Part shown: in pieces, positions 1 through 8,227 of the stretch
Layout of the letters: every line of letters starts with the position of its first letter
Position numbering within the stretch: position 1 is the stretch's first letter
The notes under the pieces: generated by a model
Database searches by the model: none
Seen by the model: only the letters and a program-made list of their open reading frames with translations
Told to the model about the DNA's origin: nothing
Program-made: the position numbers and the translations under genes
Assembly: GCF_006542335.1 (NCBI RefSeq)
Contig: NZ_CP032485.1
Coordinates: 722,001 to 786,000, forward strand
DNA length: 64,000 bases
Direction of reading: 5' to 3'
Origin: Neokomagataea tanensis
GTDB taxonomy: Bacteria; Pseudomonadota; Alphaproteobacteria; Acetobacterales; Acetobacteraceae

Positions 1-703
1 TTCCGTCTTCTACCGCGTAAGATAAGCCAGCTCTCACGTCAGAAATCGCATTCTCAATCGATGCTTTACTTGCCGTTGCCTTAGCTGATAGCCAAAGAGG
101 GAACCTTAACCGCAGTTGCTCATCTGTTTCCGCATCAACCCCGTTAGAAAATGCACTTTGATTTGTAACCGTATCAATACCCGACACGGCCGTACCCATC
201 AGACAAATTGCACCCTCGTCTACGTTTCCCAAACTCCCAGCGATTTGACAGACAACAGGAACATCTATGCTTTCTTGACCCTGCGCGCGCACGTACCCAC
301 CCATATTAGCTGACCACAAAGGGTGTGTTTCATCTTTCACAACACTAAAAGACAACCCAGAAACCGTGCGCAAAATAACAGTAGAAAGTACCACTGCCGA
401 CTGAGCGTCTGGCGTAAAAGATAACAAGGTAACAGCGCCTGTGGCGGCCTCACCCTGAAGCCGCGCCATGCCAAAATCTGCAACAAAGCTATCACAATCC
501 GTGCCGGTCGACGTCGACAAACGAGTCTTTTGTAATGCTTGAACAACAGTATACTGAAGCCAAAGGCCTACTCCACCCACGGCTTCCATCAAAGCACGTG
601 TTGGTGAGCCAACCGCAATATCCAGATTTTGTGTACACGCAGCTTGCGCTGTGGATAGCGCAGTTCCCACCATGGTACCAAAAGAGCGCAGGGAAAAAGA
701 CAA
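1..703 (-). CDS. Phage baseplate assembly protein J-like, partial (C-terminus beyond left edge)
   Basis: The reverse strand stays open from 703 to the edge of the window (234 codons, no stop). The protein has the look of the baseplate J / Mu gp47 family: an N-terminal stretch containing TRALMEAVGGVGLWLQY, a middle beta-rich part, and the family-like segment NGVDAETDEQLRLRF near residue 200. J-type proteins form the baseplate wedge together with the gp25 protein encoded just upstream. I chose the TTG at 703 because AGGGG lies six bases before it; the first ATG is at 673 and has no better site. It follows the gp25-like gene by 20 bp in the same tail operon. Family call is from sequence feel and gene order. 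Confidence 0.8.
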   Translation of the reverse strand, partial: MSFSLRSFGTMVGTALSTAQAACTQNLDIAVGSPTRALMEAVGGVGLWLQYTVVQALQKTRLSTSTGTDCDSFVADFGMARLQGEAATGAVTLLSFTPDAQSAVVLSTVILRTVSGLSFSVVKDETHPLWSANMGGYVRAQGQESIDVPVVCQIAGSLGNVDEGAICLMGTAVSGIDTVTNQSAFSNGVDAETDEQLRLRFPLWLSAKATASKASIENAISDVRAGLSYAVEDG

Positions 704-723
704 TTTATACCCCTAATATATAA

Positions 724-1074
724 TTAAATTATAATAATCTGATTATTATTTTCTTTGTCGAAAAATTTTATTTCACAAAAATTTCCGTCTACTTGGGAGC
801 TTACTATCTTAACTTTAAGTGGTTTTGTAACATCAATACCCGGATCATTTATAATTTGTTGACGAATTATAGCCTCCAAACCCTCCTTATCAACTATTTC
901 ACCAACTAATTTAGGTAAGCCCGCTCCGTAATCGAGTTGCCAGATATATTCCCCAGCAATGGTCAATAAACGGCGTAATAAACGCTGCTTTGTTTCCTCA
1001 ATACCAGATACTAGTGAGACACTCCTATCGGAGAGGATCAAATCACCACCGAAAATATGGTTAATTGAACTCAT
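724..1074 (-). CDS. Phage baseplate wedge protein, GPW/gp25 family
   Basis: A 116-aa protein with the usual length of the GPW/gp25 (T4 gp25, P2 W) family. Recognisable stretches are SLVSGIEETKQRLLRRLLT and the GEYIWQLDYGAGLPKLVGE segment, the family's typical core, followed by EAIIRQQIINDPGI. The protein is part of the baseplate wedge of contractile tails. It overlaps the preceding spike gene by 4 bp and precedes the J-like gene, the standard V-W-J order of P2/Mu-like phages. The C-terminus (ENNNQIIII) is AT-rich at DNA level. Confidence 0.85.
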   Translation of the reverse strand: MSSINHIFGGDLILSDRSVSLVSGIEETKQRLLRRLLTIAGEYIWQLDYGAGLPKLVGEIVDKEGLEAIIRQQIINDPGIDVTKPLKVKIVSSQVDGNFCEIKFFDKENNNQIIII

Positions 1075-1700
1075 AGCAGTGGTCTTGATGTTTGCTGTGT
1101 GCCTACAGCATGAATATGCTGATCTAAGCTTACTCTCTGTGTATAAACATCCCCACCCTTGACGCTTATACCCGAATTATCGATCGAAGCTTCAACATTA
1201 CCCACATTGAATTTAACGCCATCCGCGGAAACCGAAATAGAGTTATTTCCTACACCGAATGACACTTCACTTGGAGCAACGAAACACCAACCTCCCGCAA
1301 CATCCCCTTCAGAAAGCACTTCTTTTTGCTTTGAAGCCACCGACTCATAACCTGAGCGGACCAACCACTCACCAGTCCTGACAGTCCGATCCTCGCGTGG
1401 CACCTTGGGCGGCACAACAACAGTATCATAAACAGCGGCTACAACTACGAATTGCTCTGCGTCACCTTCTATTGGCAACAAAACAACATGGGTGCCCACA
1501 GATGTCGGACACGCTATGCGTAACTTACCGGCCTGAACCCCCGAAAGATCCGGCATCCAACCCGTTTCAATGTCCTCGGGCTGTACCCGCACTTTAATCG
1601 CATGGTTGGTCGGATCAGTCGCAGACACAATTCCAAAAACCGCATGCGCCATCCTATTTGACTGAATTGCTGACAAAAAACTCGATTCATTCATACCCAT
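1071..1700 (-). CDS. Phage baseplate assembly protein V (tail spike, Mu gp45/P2 gpV-like)
   Basis: A 209-aa protein. The N-terminal part (roughly residues 20-95) reads as the OB-fold of gpV proteins (AVFGIVSATDPTNHAIKVRV, then GTHVVLLPIEGDAEQFVVV). The C-terminal part is short beta repeats (SVSADGVKFNVGNVEASID) ending in QHIHAVGTQ; an HxH near the tip matches the metal-binding apex known for this spike family. The trimer would be the membrane-piercing tip of the tail tube. Two in-frame ATGs, at 1700 and 1694, both lie inside the end of the hub gene, so translation is probably coupled. Confidence 0.85.
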   Translation of the reverse strand: MGMNESSFLSAIQSNRMAHAVFGIVSATDPTNHAIKVRVQPEDIETGWMPDLSGVQAGKLRIACPTSVGTHVVLLPIEGDAEQFVVVAAVYDTVVVPPKVPREDRTVRTGEWLVRSGYESVASKQKEVLSEGDVAGGWCFVAPSEVSFGVGNNSISVSADGVKFNVGNVEASIDNSGISVKGGDVYTQRVSLDQHIHAVGTQQTSRPLL

Positions 1701-2739
1701 ACCGTTTTTTTACAGTTATTTTTTGAATAAAACCCTGACTCAAAGAGAATTCTGAAATAACTCTTTCTACTGAAAGATAAACTTTGGAATTATTTATAGA
1801 AATCGAAAAAAAATTTCGCGGCTTTAAATCTAAAATTCCAGGCAGACTAATTTCAGATGAAAAAATGTGCGAATTTAGCCGGTTAAATTTTGTTCTCGCT
1901 AGATTCTTTAAATCTTCTAATTTTTTACCGGCCACTTTAAAACTATAAATTAAGTTCTGCCCATCTGGAGCTTTATTTAAAAAATCACTGCCATCATAAA
2001 AAACATGAGTACTTATACGCTGCCGAGAATCCCAAGATGCATAATGTACAACAATACCTTGGCTCAAACCAACATCCGTCGAAAAAAACCCTTCAAACCC
2101 AATACTATCTAGGTCATATACTTGCGATGTTGGCTGTGGGTTAGAATAAACAGGGGAACAAAATATCTTTGATCCTTCAGCATAAACATCACAAGACATT
2201 TCCCTCGCAATGTTAAAAACCACATCAGCAGCAGTTTGAAACCGGCTTTGGGCAATGAACATATTTCTTTTATGTTCGACCTGCCAAAATTGTCCGAACA
2301 TTCTGTCGTTTACTAAAACAGGAGCATTGTATTCGATCTCTAAGCCGGTTTTCTCTGCTATTTTTTTAAATATATCTGACCCATTATAATTCATCCACTC
2401 CGCTTGAAAGCGCGTGTCTATAAGCTTAGCCAAACCATCCCGGCATTCAAATGCAATACAGCGCGTCTTGTGAGATCGTTTTATATAATCTACCCGACCT
2501 TGAAATATGCTTGTCCAATCAGAATTATTATTTTTATCACGGACTTGTAAATCCATCCATGGTGATACTATATTTCCCAAATAATACCATGAATTTATAT
2601 AATTATTTATTAATACGCATGATACGTTTGCTATACCAGCTTCCTCGTATCTACTTAAATCAATATTGAAACCCTCTATCAGTAGGTTCGTATCGACTTG
2701 ACCATCCCATAATAAACGTGTCTCGAAATTTCTAATCAC
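1687..2739 (-). CDS. Phage baseplate hub / late control protein D-like
   Basis: A 350-aa protein in the position of P2 gpD / Mu gp44, between the X-like and V-like genes. It contains the hub-family pattern of an early beta domain (YEEAGIANVSCVLINNY, SPWMDLQVRD, IFQGRVDYIKRSHKTR) and a middle segment SRFQTAADVVFNIAREMSCDV followed by beta strands. The hub connects tube and spike. The DNA here is visibly richer in A and T than the terminase, portal and neck genes, with many Asn, Ile, Tyr and Lys codons, suggesting a separately acquired baseplate module. Family assignment rests mainly on order and length. Confidence 0.7.
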   Translation of the reverse strand: MIRNFETRLLWDGQVDTNLLIEGFNIDLSRYEEAGIANVSCVLINNYINSWYYLGNIVSPWMDLQVRDKNNNSDWTSIFQGRVDYIKRSHKTRCIAFECRDGLAKLIDTRFQAEWMNYNGSDIFKKIAEKTGLEIEYNAPVLVNDRMFGQFWQVEHKRNMFIAQSRFQTAADVVFNIAREMSCDVYAEGSKIFCSPVYSNPQPTSQVYDLDSIGFEGFFSTDVGLSQGIVVHYASWDSRQRISTHVFYDGSDFLNKAPDGQNLIYSFKVAGKKLEDLKNLARTKFNRLNSHIFSSEISLPGILDLKPRNFFSISINNSKVYLSVERVISEFSLSQGFIQKITVKKRYGYE

Positions 2740-2939
2740 GAACTACTCACCCCATTAGGTAGTCCCGTCCATGTGCTCTCGCTTGAAGGCGGTATTTTGA
2801 ATGAAACTGGCTGATCGAAACGGGACAAATCGTAATCATTTAATAGATTAGCTGCCATTATTTTCCACCAACCGCACGCATCACCATATTTTTTGCAAGA
2901 GAGGTGAAATATAGTTTTTTCAGTAGAATTAATAATCAT
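2736..2939 (-). CDS. Phage tail protein X-like (LysM-type small protein)
   Basis: A 67-aa protein. The pattern FHLSCKKYGDACGWWKIMAAN followed by a C-terminal FKIPP matches the small LysM-like tail proteins X, where a Trp-Trp and an Asn form the helical core and the chain ends in an IP motif. It overlaps the hub gene by 4 bp, which fits the X-D pairing seen in P2 and Mu relatives, and probably helps assemble hub and tube. The short length is normal for the family. Confidence 0.7.
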   Translation of the reverse strand: MIINSTEKTIFHLSCKKYGDACGWWKIMAANLLNDYDLSRFDQPVSFKIPPSSESTWTGLPNGVSSS

Positions 2940-2951
2940 TAAATGCCATTT

Positions 2952-3827
2952 TCATAAATTACTAATATAATTTTGGGAATTTTTTATATTAGAAATACTA
3001 TCAATTGATATGGTTTCAATTCCAGAGCGAACACCCGCCAAACCAAGTGTTGCATCATCTGAAATCAAAAAATTATCCAATTCGGTAGAATTTGATTCCA
3101 CAACAGAAATTAAGTTCCCTTTGGCACTTTCAAGCTCTTGCGAGACTACCTGCACCGATGACGGCGCCTGCAGCCAAGTCGAACTCGTTTGTGTTACTGC
3201 GGTTACCTTCATCAAAGCGTCCGACGCCTTACTCAACGTCCCTCCCGCCCCCAATATTGACGCTAAAGGCATAATTTGAGCAGCCGTCGTTCCCAACTGA
3301 GATAATTCCGTAAAGGCATCATTCAATACGCCACCAATCCCAGTCTGAATTCCTTGCAACGCGCTACCAACTTCCCCTGAGAATAGCTGCCCACTACTCT
3401 TTTGTTGGTTAGACAGTTCTGTATTAGAAGCCTCTAATGTTAGCGAATAAGAGCAGAGGGCCCCTTTATCTTCGAACGTGTAAGAAAAATCGAAAATAAA
3501 AACTTTTAAAGCTAAACCTGCTGCAGAAAATTGAATCTCAGCACCTGCATCTCTCATACGCTCGATAGTCTGCGCTCTTTGCTGAGCTCCGGCACCTACA
3601 AACCTTCCCCGCAACTCCAGACGTGAAGGGTCATTTCCAAGAACATCTATAACTCTCTGCCCACCAGGCAAACGGTGCACAACCATCATTTGCCTGCCAC
3701 CTACGCGCAAATGATCAGGCACCTCAATTCCCGCTAAGACCAAATCTCCTAACAACACAGGCGCAGAGTTCCCGAGCCGCCCTAGAGATCCTATTGCTGT
3801 GCCCAAACTGTCTAGCGTTAAGTTCAT
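2952..3827 (-). CDS. Phage baseplate/DNA circularisation N-like protein
   Basis: A 291-aa protein. Residues ~30-120 (VPDHLRVGGRQMMVVHRLPG, then RVIDVLGNDPSRLELRGRF and RAQTIERMRDAGAEIQFSA) resemble the N-terminal domain of the Mu gpN / P2 gpU-like family, which lies between tape measure and hub genes and takes part in tail completion or baseplate formation. The C-terminal half is Ser/Thr/Ala-rich without recognisable motifs. The family's historic name, DNA circularisation, is not evidence of such a role here. The start ATG at 3827 lies 13 bp after the upstream gene. Confidence 0.6.
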   Translation of the reverse strand: MNLTLDSLGTAIGSLGRLGNSAPVLLGDLVLAGIEVPDHLRVGGRQMMVVHRLPGGQRVIDVLGNDPSRLELRGRFVGAGAQQRAQTIERMRDAGAEIQFSAAGLALKVFIFDFSYTFEDKGALCSYSLTLEASNTELSNQQKSSGQLFSGEVGSALQGIQTGIGGVLNDAFTELSQLGTTAAQIMPLASILGAGGTLSKASDALMKVTAVTQTSSTWLQAPSSVQVVSQELESAKGNLISVVESNSTELDNFLISDDATLGLAGVRSGIETISIDSISNIKNSQNYISNL

Positions 3828-3839
3828 ACTTTCAAACTC

Positions 3840-4772
3840 TCAAAAAGAACCAATACTCACCCCTGGATACTGAGGTAGCGATATTTCATCGAAACCACCG
3901 CTCCTTCGCCGCATTCGCATCTCATCAGAAATAAAATTAGTGCTTTCTCTTATTTTTTCTTCTAAAAAGGAATTATTTCTATTTTTCTCATAAAAAAAAT
4001 TATGATTATTATCTGATTTATTTAATAAGTATTGTTTATTTTGACCTAAATATTCTTGAAAGTTTTCTTCTTTATTAAAAGAATTTTTGTAATTTTCAAA
4101 AGATACCCTTGACGGGTTTTGACGACTATCTGTGTACGGCACTGCAGTTCGCTTTTTTTGTTCGTGTCTCAAAAAAGATCTCGTGTACCCGTCCAACGAG
4201 GATCGTTTGCCTTTTCCAAAAAAATAACTCGTTTTCCTCAGTCGCCGGTTTTCAAACGCGAACACTCTGGAACGCTCGGAACGCTCGGAACGCTCGGAAC
4301 GCTCGGAACGCTCGGAACGCTCGGAACGCTCGGAACGCTCGGAACGCTCGGAACGCTCGGAACGCTCGGAACGCTCGGAACGCTCGGAACGCTCGGAACG
4401 CTCGGAACGCTCGGAACGCTCGGAACGCTCGGAACGCTCGGAACGCTCGGAACGCTCGGAACGCTGATTTAATCCGTCGATAAATGCAAATTTCTTTTGG
4501 ATTATTTCAGGTGCTGAAAATAGTTTTTTACGTTGAGAGTCCAAACCTCCCAAAGACAATAATCTCAAAATCTTCTTACTAATGTCATCCGAAGTCCGTT
4601 GTACCGAACTTTTACCCCATAATTGCTTCATTAAACTCTTATGTAATGGAGCATTGACCAAAGTAGATCGCGGTACATAAGAACTACGATAAAGAGGCTT
4701 CTTATCTAAAATCAGAATAGTACTATATCTAAATTGCTTTGTTGGCGTTGACCACCATGGATGAGTTTTCAT
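3840..4772 (-). CDS. Unrecognised phage protein with long Ser-Glu-Arg repeat, in the tape-measure slot
   Basis: A 310-aa, strongly basic and polar protein. Residues ~1-103 have no motif I know; residues ~104-169 are a tandem Arg-Ser-Glu repeat encoded by a 9-bp DNA repeat; the remainder is rich in Asn, Lys, Arg and Phe and ends in LPQYPGVSIGSF. The ATG overlaps the stop of the frameshifted tail-chaperone reading frame (ATGA), and the next gene is baseplate N-like, which is exactly where contractile phages carry the tape measure. Tape-measure proteins are usually far longer, with hydrophobic segments, and I see none. It may be a very short or degraded tape measure, or an unrelated insertion. 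Function unknown. Confidence 0.55.
   Translation of the reverse strand: MKTHPWWSTPTKQFRYSTILILDKKPLYRSSYVPRSTLVNAPLHKSLMKQLWGKSSVQRTSDDISKKILRLLSLGGLDSQRKKLFSAPEIIQKKFAFIDGLNQRSERSERSERSERSERSERSERSERSERSERSERSERSERSERSERSERSERSERSERSERSERSRVFAFENRRLRKTSYFFGKGKRSSLDGYTRSFLRHEQKKRTAVPYTDSRQNPSRVSFENYKNSFNKEENFQEYLGQNKQYLLNKSDNNHNFFYEKNRNNSFLEEKIRESTNFISDEMRMRRRSGGFDEISLPQYPGVSIGSF
4269..4465. repeat. Tandem 9-bp repeat, about 22 copies
   Basis: The unit ggaacgctc is repeated without visible interruption, 21 full copies plus eight bases. As nine is a multiple of three and no frame contains a stop, all six frames stay open across it. On the coding (minus) strand it encodes Arg-Ser-Glu. Perfect copies indicate recent expansion by strand slippage. 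Confidence 0.97.
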
Positions 4773-5253
4773 GCATTATCCCGGTAGCATAAAGCATCCC
4801 AATCGAAGCTAAACCCATTTCGTTCGGCTGTTATGACGCACGCAGCTAACCTTCTAGCGCGCGACCAAGACAATACCTGGTCCCAAGGCACCCCAACACT
4901 CAAGAGATACAATAACTCTTGAAAGTCAGAGTGCCTACTTAGTTTTTTGCTGTACCGACCAAGTCACTTTTATTTACATCTTCATCAAATGCGAGTTGCA
5001 AACTGATCAGTCCAGCCTTGCCAATTCTTCGCGCCAAATCACGAATTTCATCTTTAGTAACAGGCATTTGTACTGGCACATTATCAATGGCCGTCACAGA
5101 ACAAATCATTTCTGCATAGCCCAACCAAGCCCCGGCGGAAGGACCGTTTGCAGCTGCTCCCGCTGCCTCAATTAAATCCAACATATCAGCCGGATCCAAT
5201 TCCTTCAGCGCCAGAATGCGCCCATCTTCTAATTTGAGCTCATTAATAATCAT
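4769..5253 (-). CDS. Frameshifted tail assembly chaperone (long form, 161 aa)
   Basis: The short chaperone reading frame ends GCA-AAA-AAC-TAA. The heptamer A-AAA-AAC is a canonical -1 slippery sequence placed directly before the stop. Slipping back one base opens a frame that runs on for 57 more residues (for example FQELLYLLSVGVPWDQVLSW and FDWDALCYRD) and ends in a TGA overlapping the start of the next gene. P2 (E/E'), lambda (G/GT) and most long-tailed phages make exactly such a pair between tube and tape-measure genes, where both forms bind the tape measure during assembly. The slip itself is inferred, not observed. Confidence 0.8.
4939..5253 (-). CDS. Phage tail assembly chaperone, short form (P2 gpE / lambda gpG analogue)
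   Basis: A 104-aa acidic protein (LALKELDPADMLDLIEAAG, then VPVQMPVTKDEIRDLARRIG) of the size and position of tail assembly chaperones, one base after the tube gene. Its stop lies directly at a -1 slippery heptamer, which supports the role. The long form is listed separately. The short form would be the abundant product. Confidence 0.75.
   Translation of the reverse strand: MIINELKLEDGRILALKELDPADMLDLIEAAGAAANGPSAGAWLGYAEMICSVTAIDNVPVQMPVTKDEIRDLARRIGKAGLISLQLAFDEDVNKSDLVGTAKN
4942..4948 (-). promoter_or_regulatory. -1 ribosomal frameshift site A-AAA-AAC
   Basis: On the minus strand the heptamer AAAAAAC sits in the right phase (X XXY YYZ) immediately before the TAA of the short chaperone. 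The -1 frame beyond it is open for 57 codons up to the next start codon. No downstream pseudoknot was worked out by eye. Confidence 0.8.
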
Positions 5254-5254
5254 A

Positions 5255-5680
5255 CTAGGAAACCTTTACACGCGTCGAAGCAAAAAATTGCACCGTCTGG
5301 TGCATCATGTGGTCCGATTGCCATGGATCATTTTTCAGCTTGATAGAAACATTTGTATATTCCCACGTACTAGTCGATCCATCGGGTTCGGATACATACT
5401 GGTAAATGGTGCCGCTCCCCACCGTGCCCGCGTTCCAATAAGCTGCCTCTATCGCCGCAACTAAGTTGTCCAGAGCCGATGAGGCACGTGCAATCTGGAA
5501 AGAACCACGCCAGCCATCGGGTACGTTGAATTCCATTGGCACACCATTTAACGGATGTGCACGAAGCGCCTGAGTTTCTTGCGAGGCCATAAATGAGGTG
5601 ACATCACGCAAATCCACGCGCACACCATTCCACAAAACCGTAATGCGACAATCACGACCAATGCTATAGGGATTAGCCAT
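5255..5680 (-). CDS. Phage tail tube protein
   Basis: A 141-aa protein following the sheath gene, the fixed sheath-tube order of contractile tails. It reads as a beta-rich tube protein (IGRDCRITVLWNGVRVDLRD, WRGSFQIARASSALDNLVA, and a C-terminal NDPWQSDHMMHQTVQFFAS in which the final strands close the ring). Hexameric rings would stack to make the inner tube. I chose the ATG at 5680, preceded by GGAAG, rather than the TTG at 5686; the TTG lies within the end of the sheath gene. Confidence 0.8.
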   Translation of the reverse strand: MANPYSIGRDCRITVLWNGVRVDLRDVTSFMASQETQALRAHPLNGVPMEFNVPDGWRGSFQIARASSALDNLVAAIEAAYWNAGTVGSGTIYQYVSEPDGSTSTWEYTNVSIKLKNDPWQSDHMMHQTVQFFASTRVKVS

Positions 5681-5682
5681 TA

Positions 5683-7167
5683 TCAAACACTTCCCCCAAC
5701 GGTAGACACACTCACAGAAGCGCCACCCTGTAAATTAACAATGAATTTTTCGTTTATGCCTTGATAACGAACAGCAATGTCGGCTTGCACATAACCGAGA
5801 GCGGTGCGGGACTGCGGGTTATTAGTCCCGTCACACACAACACTATAGGGCAACTGTCCATCTTGTAGACCTAGAATGCCCTGCCCTAGAAGCGACGATA
5901 AAAAACCGAGCAATGTCGCTCGAATATCCCCATACAACGTGTCATTTATAACCTGACCAACGTATCGCCCCATTCCCCCAGCCAACGAAGCAGACAGATA
6001 ATTGGTCAAGCGTGTATAAGCATCACTATTAACAACTGCATTACTCGACGTATTGTGACCGCACCGCACAGCCCAATATGCCCCACCAGGAGCCGGATTG
6101 CAGATAACATCTAGACCCGCCGTAAAGAGGGCCGACAATTCAGCATTAGAGTAGCTGGTACTACTACCGTTCAAACCAGCTTTTTGGCTGCCGACCACCC
6201 CAGAAAGCGCCTTGTTCAAACTTGATTGCTCTGGCGACAAAGCCGCAAGCATTCCAGCTGCAAACGCCTGCGGGCTGACCAGCATCATGCCATAAGTATC
6301 ATCGTTCCAATACAACCAGTCCCCAAACATAAGCTTCAAAGCAACGCTATCGACCCCAGCCGCAGCTTTAACTGCAACAGCATTTGAAATACTGTCTGAC
6401 ACCTGCGTCGCAGCAATCACATAAACACCTTCGTTCAGACCAAACGCTGCCTGCGCCGCCCATAAGGTACTGTCCGTTACCCCATGCATGCACGCGACTG
6501 AACACCCTTGGCCACGCAACGCGTAAAGCCCTGTCCTTGCTTGAGAGTCTTGGCCTAAAAAGCTTGACGGTGTAGGCGTGCCACCGTCGACCCCACCAGA
6601 GAGGACAACGCTCCCTACACCCAGCGTTGGCACGGTGGCGGGTAGCTGAATACGAATAAGAGCATTTAAATCTTGGGACACTACCTGCTCTAAACCAGAC
6701 CAGTCATTAGCAGAGTAGCTCGTAGTACCCAGATTGGCATGGGAGACAAGCAAAGCAAAACCACTGCCCGTAGCCGTCACAGCAACATTAATCGCATTAC
6801 CAGCCGCCCCTGTATGGACGGCCTGCACAGTAACACCGTCTAAAGTCCCAGTTGCCGCCTCATCACTTCCATCAGTCACACGGACTACAACAAAAGAAGA
6901 TGCTCCCTGGGTAGCCGCAATGTTTAATGCAATTCCAGCATCAGTTATTCGTTTTTGTTTCGCACCAAATGCGGCAACGTAATCGGACATTGTACCAAGT
7001 GGTACCGGGACATTGACTGGCCCCCACCCTGCTGTTCCGACAATACCCAATTTTGACGTTGCACTTCCCGCTAGCGATAACGCCTGGGGCTGCGCAATCT
7101 GTACGTAAAGGTTAGGAACCGTAAGAGCCGTTGTGTTTAAAGTGCCTGCTTGATAAATAAGAGACAT
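5683..7167 (-). CDS. Phage contractile tail sheath protein
   Basis: A 494-aa protein with sheath-family features: an N-terminal arm followed by STSKLGIVGTAGWGPVNVPV-like sequence, GALNIAA-type segments, a variable insertion, and a C-terminal domain ending in NPQSRTALGYVQADIAVRYQ and EKFIVNLQGG, the conserved end that interlocks subunits. It contracts to drive the tube through the host envelope. The adjacent tube gene confirms the role. A hairpin with U-tract lies just before its ribosome-binding region (7188-7209). Likely made in large amounts. Confidence 0.9.
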   Translation of the reverse strand: MSLIYQAGTLNTTALTVPNLYVQIAQPQALSLAGSATSKLGIVGTAGWGPVNVPVPLGTMSDYVAAFGAKQKRITDAGIALNIAATQGASSFVVVRVTDGSDEAATGTLDGVTVQAVHTGAAGNAINVAVTATGSGFALLVSHANLGTTSYSANDWSGLEQVVSQDLNALIRIQLPATVPTLGVGSVVLSGGVDGGTPTPSSFLGQDSQARTGLYALRGQGCSVACMHGVTDSTLWAAQAAFGLNEGVYVIAATQVSDSISNAVAVKAAAGVDSVALKLMFGDWLYWNDDTYGMMLVSPQAFAAGMLAALSPEQSSLNKALSGVVGSQKAGLNGSSTSYSNAELSALFTAGLDVICNPAPGGAYWAVRCGHNTSSNAVVNSDAYTRLTNYLSASLAGGMGRYVGQVINDTLYGDIRATLLGFLSSLLGQGILGLQDGQLPYSVVCDGTNNPQSRTALGYVQADIAVRYQGINEKFIVNLQGGASVSVSTVGGSV

Positions 7168-7187
7168 ACTATTAATCCCAATAAAAA

Positions 7188-7209
7188 ACCTCTACGAAAA
7201 AATAGAGGT
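7188..7209 (-). terminator. Hairpin with U-tract just before the sheath gene
   Basis: On the minus strand ACCTCTA - 8-nt loop - TAGAGGT is followed by TTTTTATTGGGA and then, 11-12 bp later, by the sheath ATG. It has all parts of an intrinsic terminator for the neck genes, yet leaves no visible room for a new promoter before the sheath gene. Similar modules occur at 9256-9286 and 14936-14965. Confidence 0.7.
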
Positions 7210-7235
7210 CATAATTTAACTATTAATCTTATGAT

Positions 7236-8213
7236 TTATTTTTCTTTTACTGTTCCGAATTCATCAATATACAAACCTTCATACACATCGGCTGCACCTC
7301 CCACAGCAGCAGCCCGCTGTACCGCGCCGAGTGCATTTTCAATAATTTCTGGCTGAATACTTGCTATTTTTGTGCCCCAGGAACCATCAATTCCCTGCGT
7401 AAAATGGCCGCCTATGAAATTTAAATCTGCTGACCATTTAACGTCTTCTGTATCAAATTGAATATCGTAAAAATAATCACGCCTATACAATGTCTCAGTC
7501 TGCATAGTGTCGACATCCTCGACACCAGCAAAAACAATTTGTGCCTGCCCGCCGTCAGCAAGAACCAACCAACTCATTTCCGCAAGCGCCGTGTCAATCG
7601 TATCGCCCAAAACTTCGCGTACTGATGTATCCGCTGTCCACACAGTAAGACGATAACGCTGCGTTTGACGCCTAACCGTCCGCACTGACTCGCCATAACC
7701 ACTCGCGCGACCTAACAGCAAATTGTCCGAAATGCTTAAATAACCGTTTTCAGCGGTAATATTTAACACACCCAAAGCTGCCAGCTGATCAGCCAAAGCA
7801 TGCGCAACCCCGTCAGGAGTGTCTGTCGCGGTCACGGCATAGACAGCAGCTTGCCCACCACTTACCGCTACCCCAACAACACCAGCTGGCTCACTTCCAT
7901 CCGACGGGAAAACAATTTGTACACCAGCCCCCCGCTGCAACACGGAAACCGTAGCAGCGACTTTTTTACGTACCGCCCATGGGCGCCCCAAGGGCTCCGG
8001 CAAGTTTTTGGCATTTCGCGGAACCATTGTTACCGTCAAATAATCGACTTGGTTTCTTATGCCCTGCGCCGCGAACACATCATTCGGTAGCAGCCAACCC
8101 CTCCGCACAACAACCTGCCGCCCTGAGATCGATGCGGCTCCCAACCCCTGCGGATATACCAGTTGGGCGCATCGATACGCCAAAGCCTGGCTTACCTGCG
8201 CTAGACCCGCCAT
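7236..8213 (-). CDS. Phage neck/tail terminator-like protein
   Basis: A 325-aa protein between the small neck proteins and the sheath, the place of tail terminator or neck proteins. The segment QRYRLTVWTADTSVREVLGD and the closing RRDYFYDIQFDTEDVKWSA look like the tail-terminator fold, fused to an N-terminal extension (VYPQGLGAASISGRQVVVRR). It would cap the tail tube and join it to the head. The frame is open from a GTG at 8267, inside the previous gene, but the ATG at 8213 has AGGAG about ten bases upstream and fits the gene junction better. Function is inferred from position. Confidence 0.55.
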   Translation of the reverse strand: MAGLAQVSQALAYRCAQLVYPQGLGAASISGRQVVVRRGWLLPNDVFAAQGIRNQVDYLTVTMVPRNAKNLPEPLGRPWAVRKKVAATVSVLQRGAGVQIVFPSDGSEPAGVVGVAVSGGQAAVYAVTATDTPDGVAHALADQLAALGVLNITAENGYLSISDNLLLGRASGYGESVRTVRRQTQRYRLTVWTADTSVREVLGDTIDTALAEMSWLVLADGGQAQIVFAGVEDVDTMQTETLYRRDYFYDIQFDTEDVKWSADLNFIGGHFTQGIDGSWGTKIASIQPEIIENALGAVQRAAAVGGAADVYEGLYIDEFGTVKEK

Positions 8214-8227
8214 CGCTAACGCACTCC

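Noticed and set aside
4269..4465. Repeat array as a possible CRISPR
   Set aside because: The 9-bp units are head-to-tail with no spacers.
4109..4483. Two plus-strand open frames with Asn-Ala-Arg or Leu-Gly-Thr repeats
   Set aside because: They are antisense readings of the 9-bp repeat, which keeps every frame open. The minus-strand gene has the start, ribosome context and gene order.
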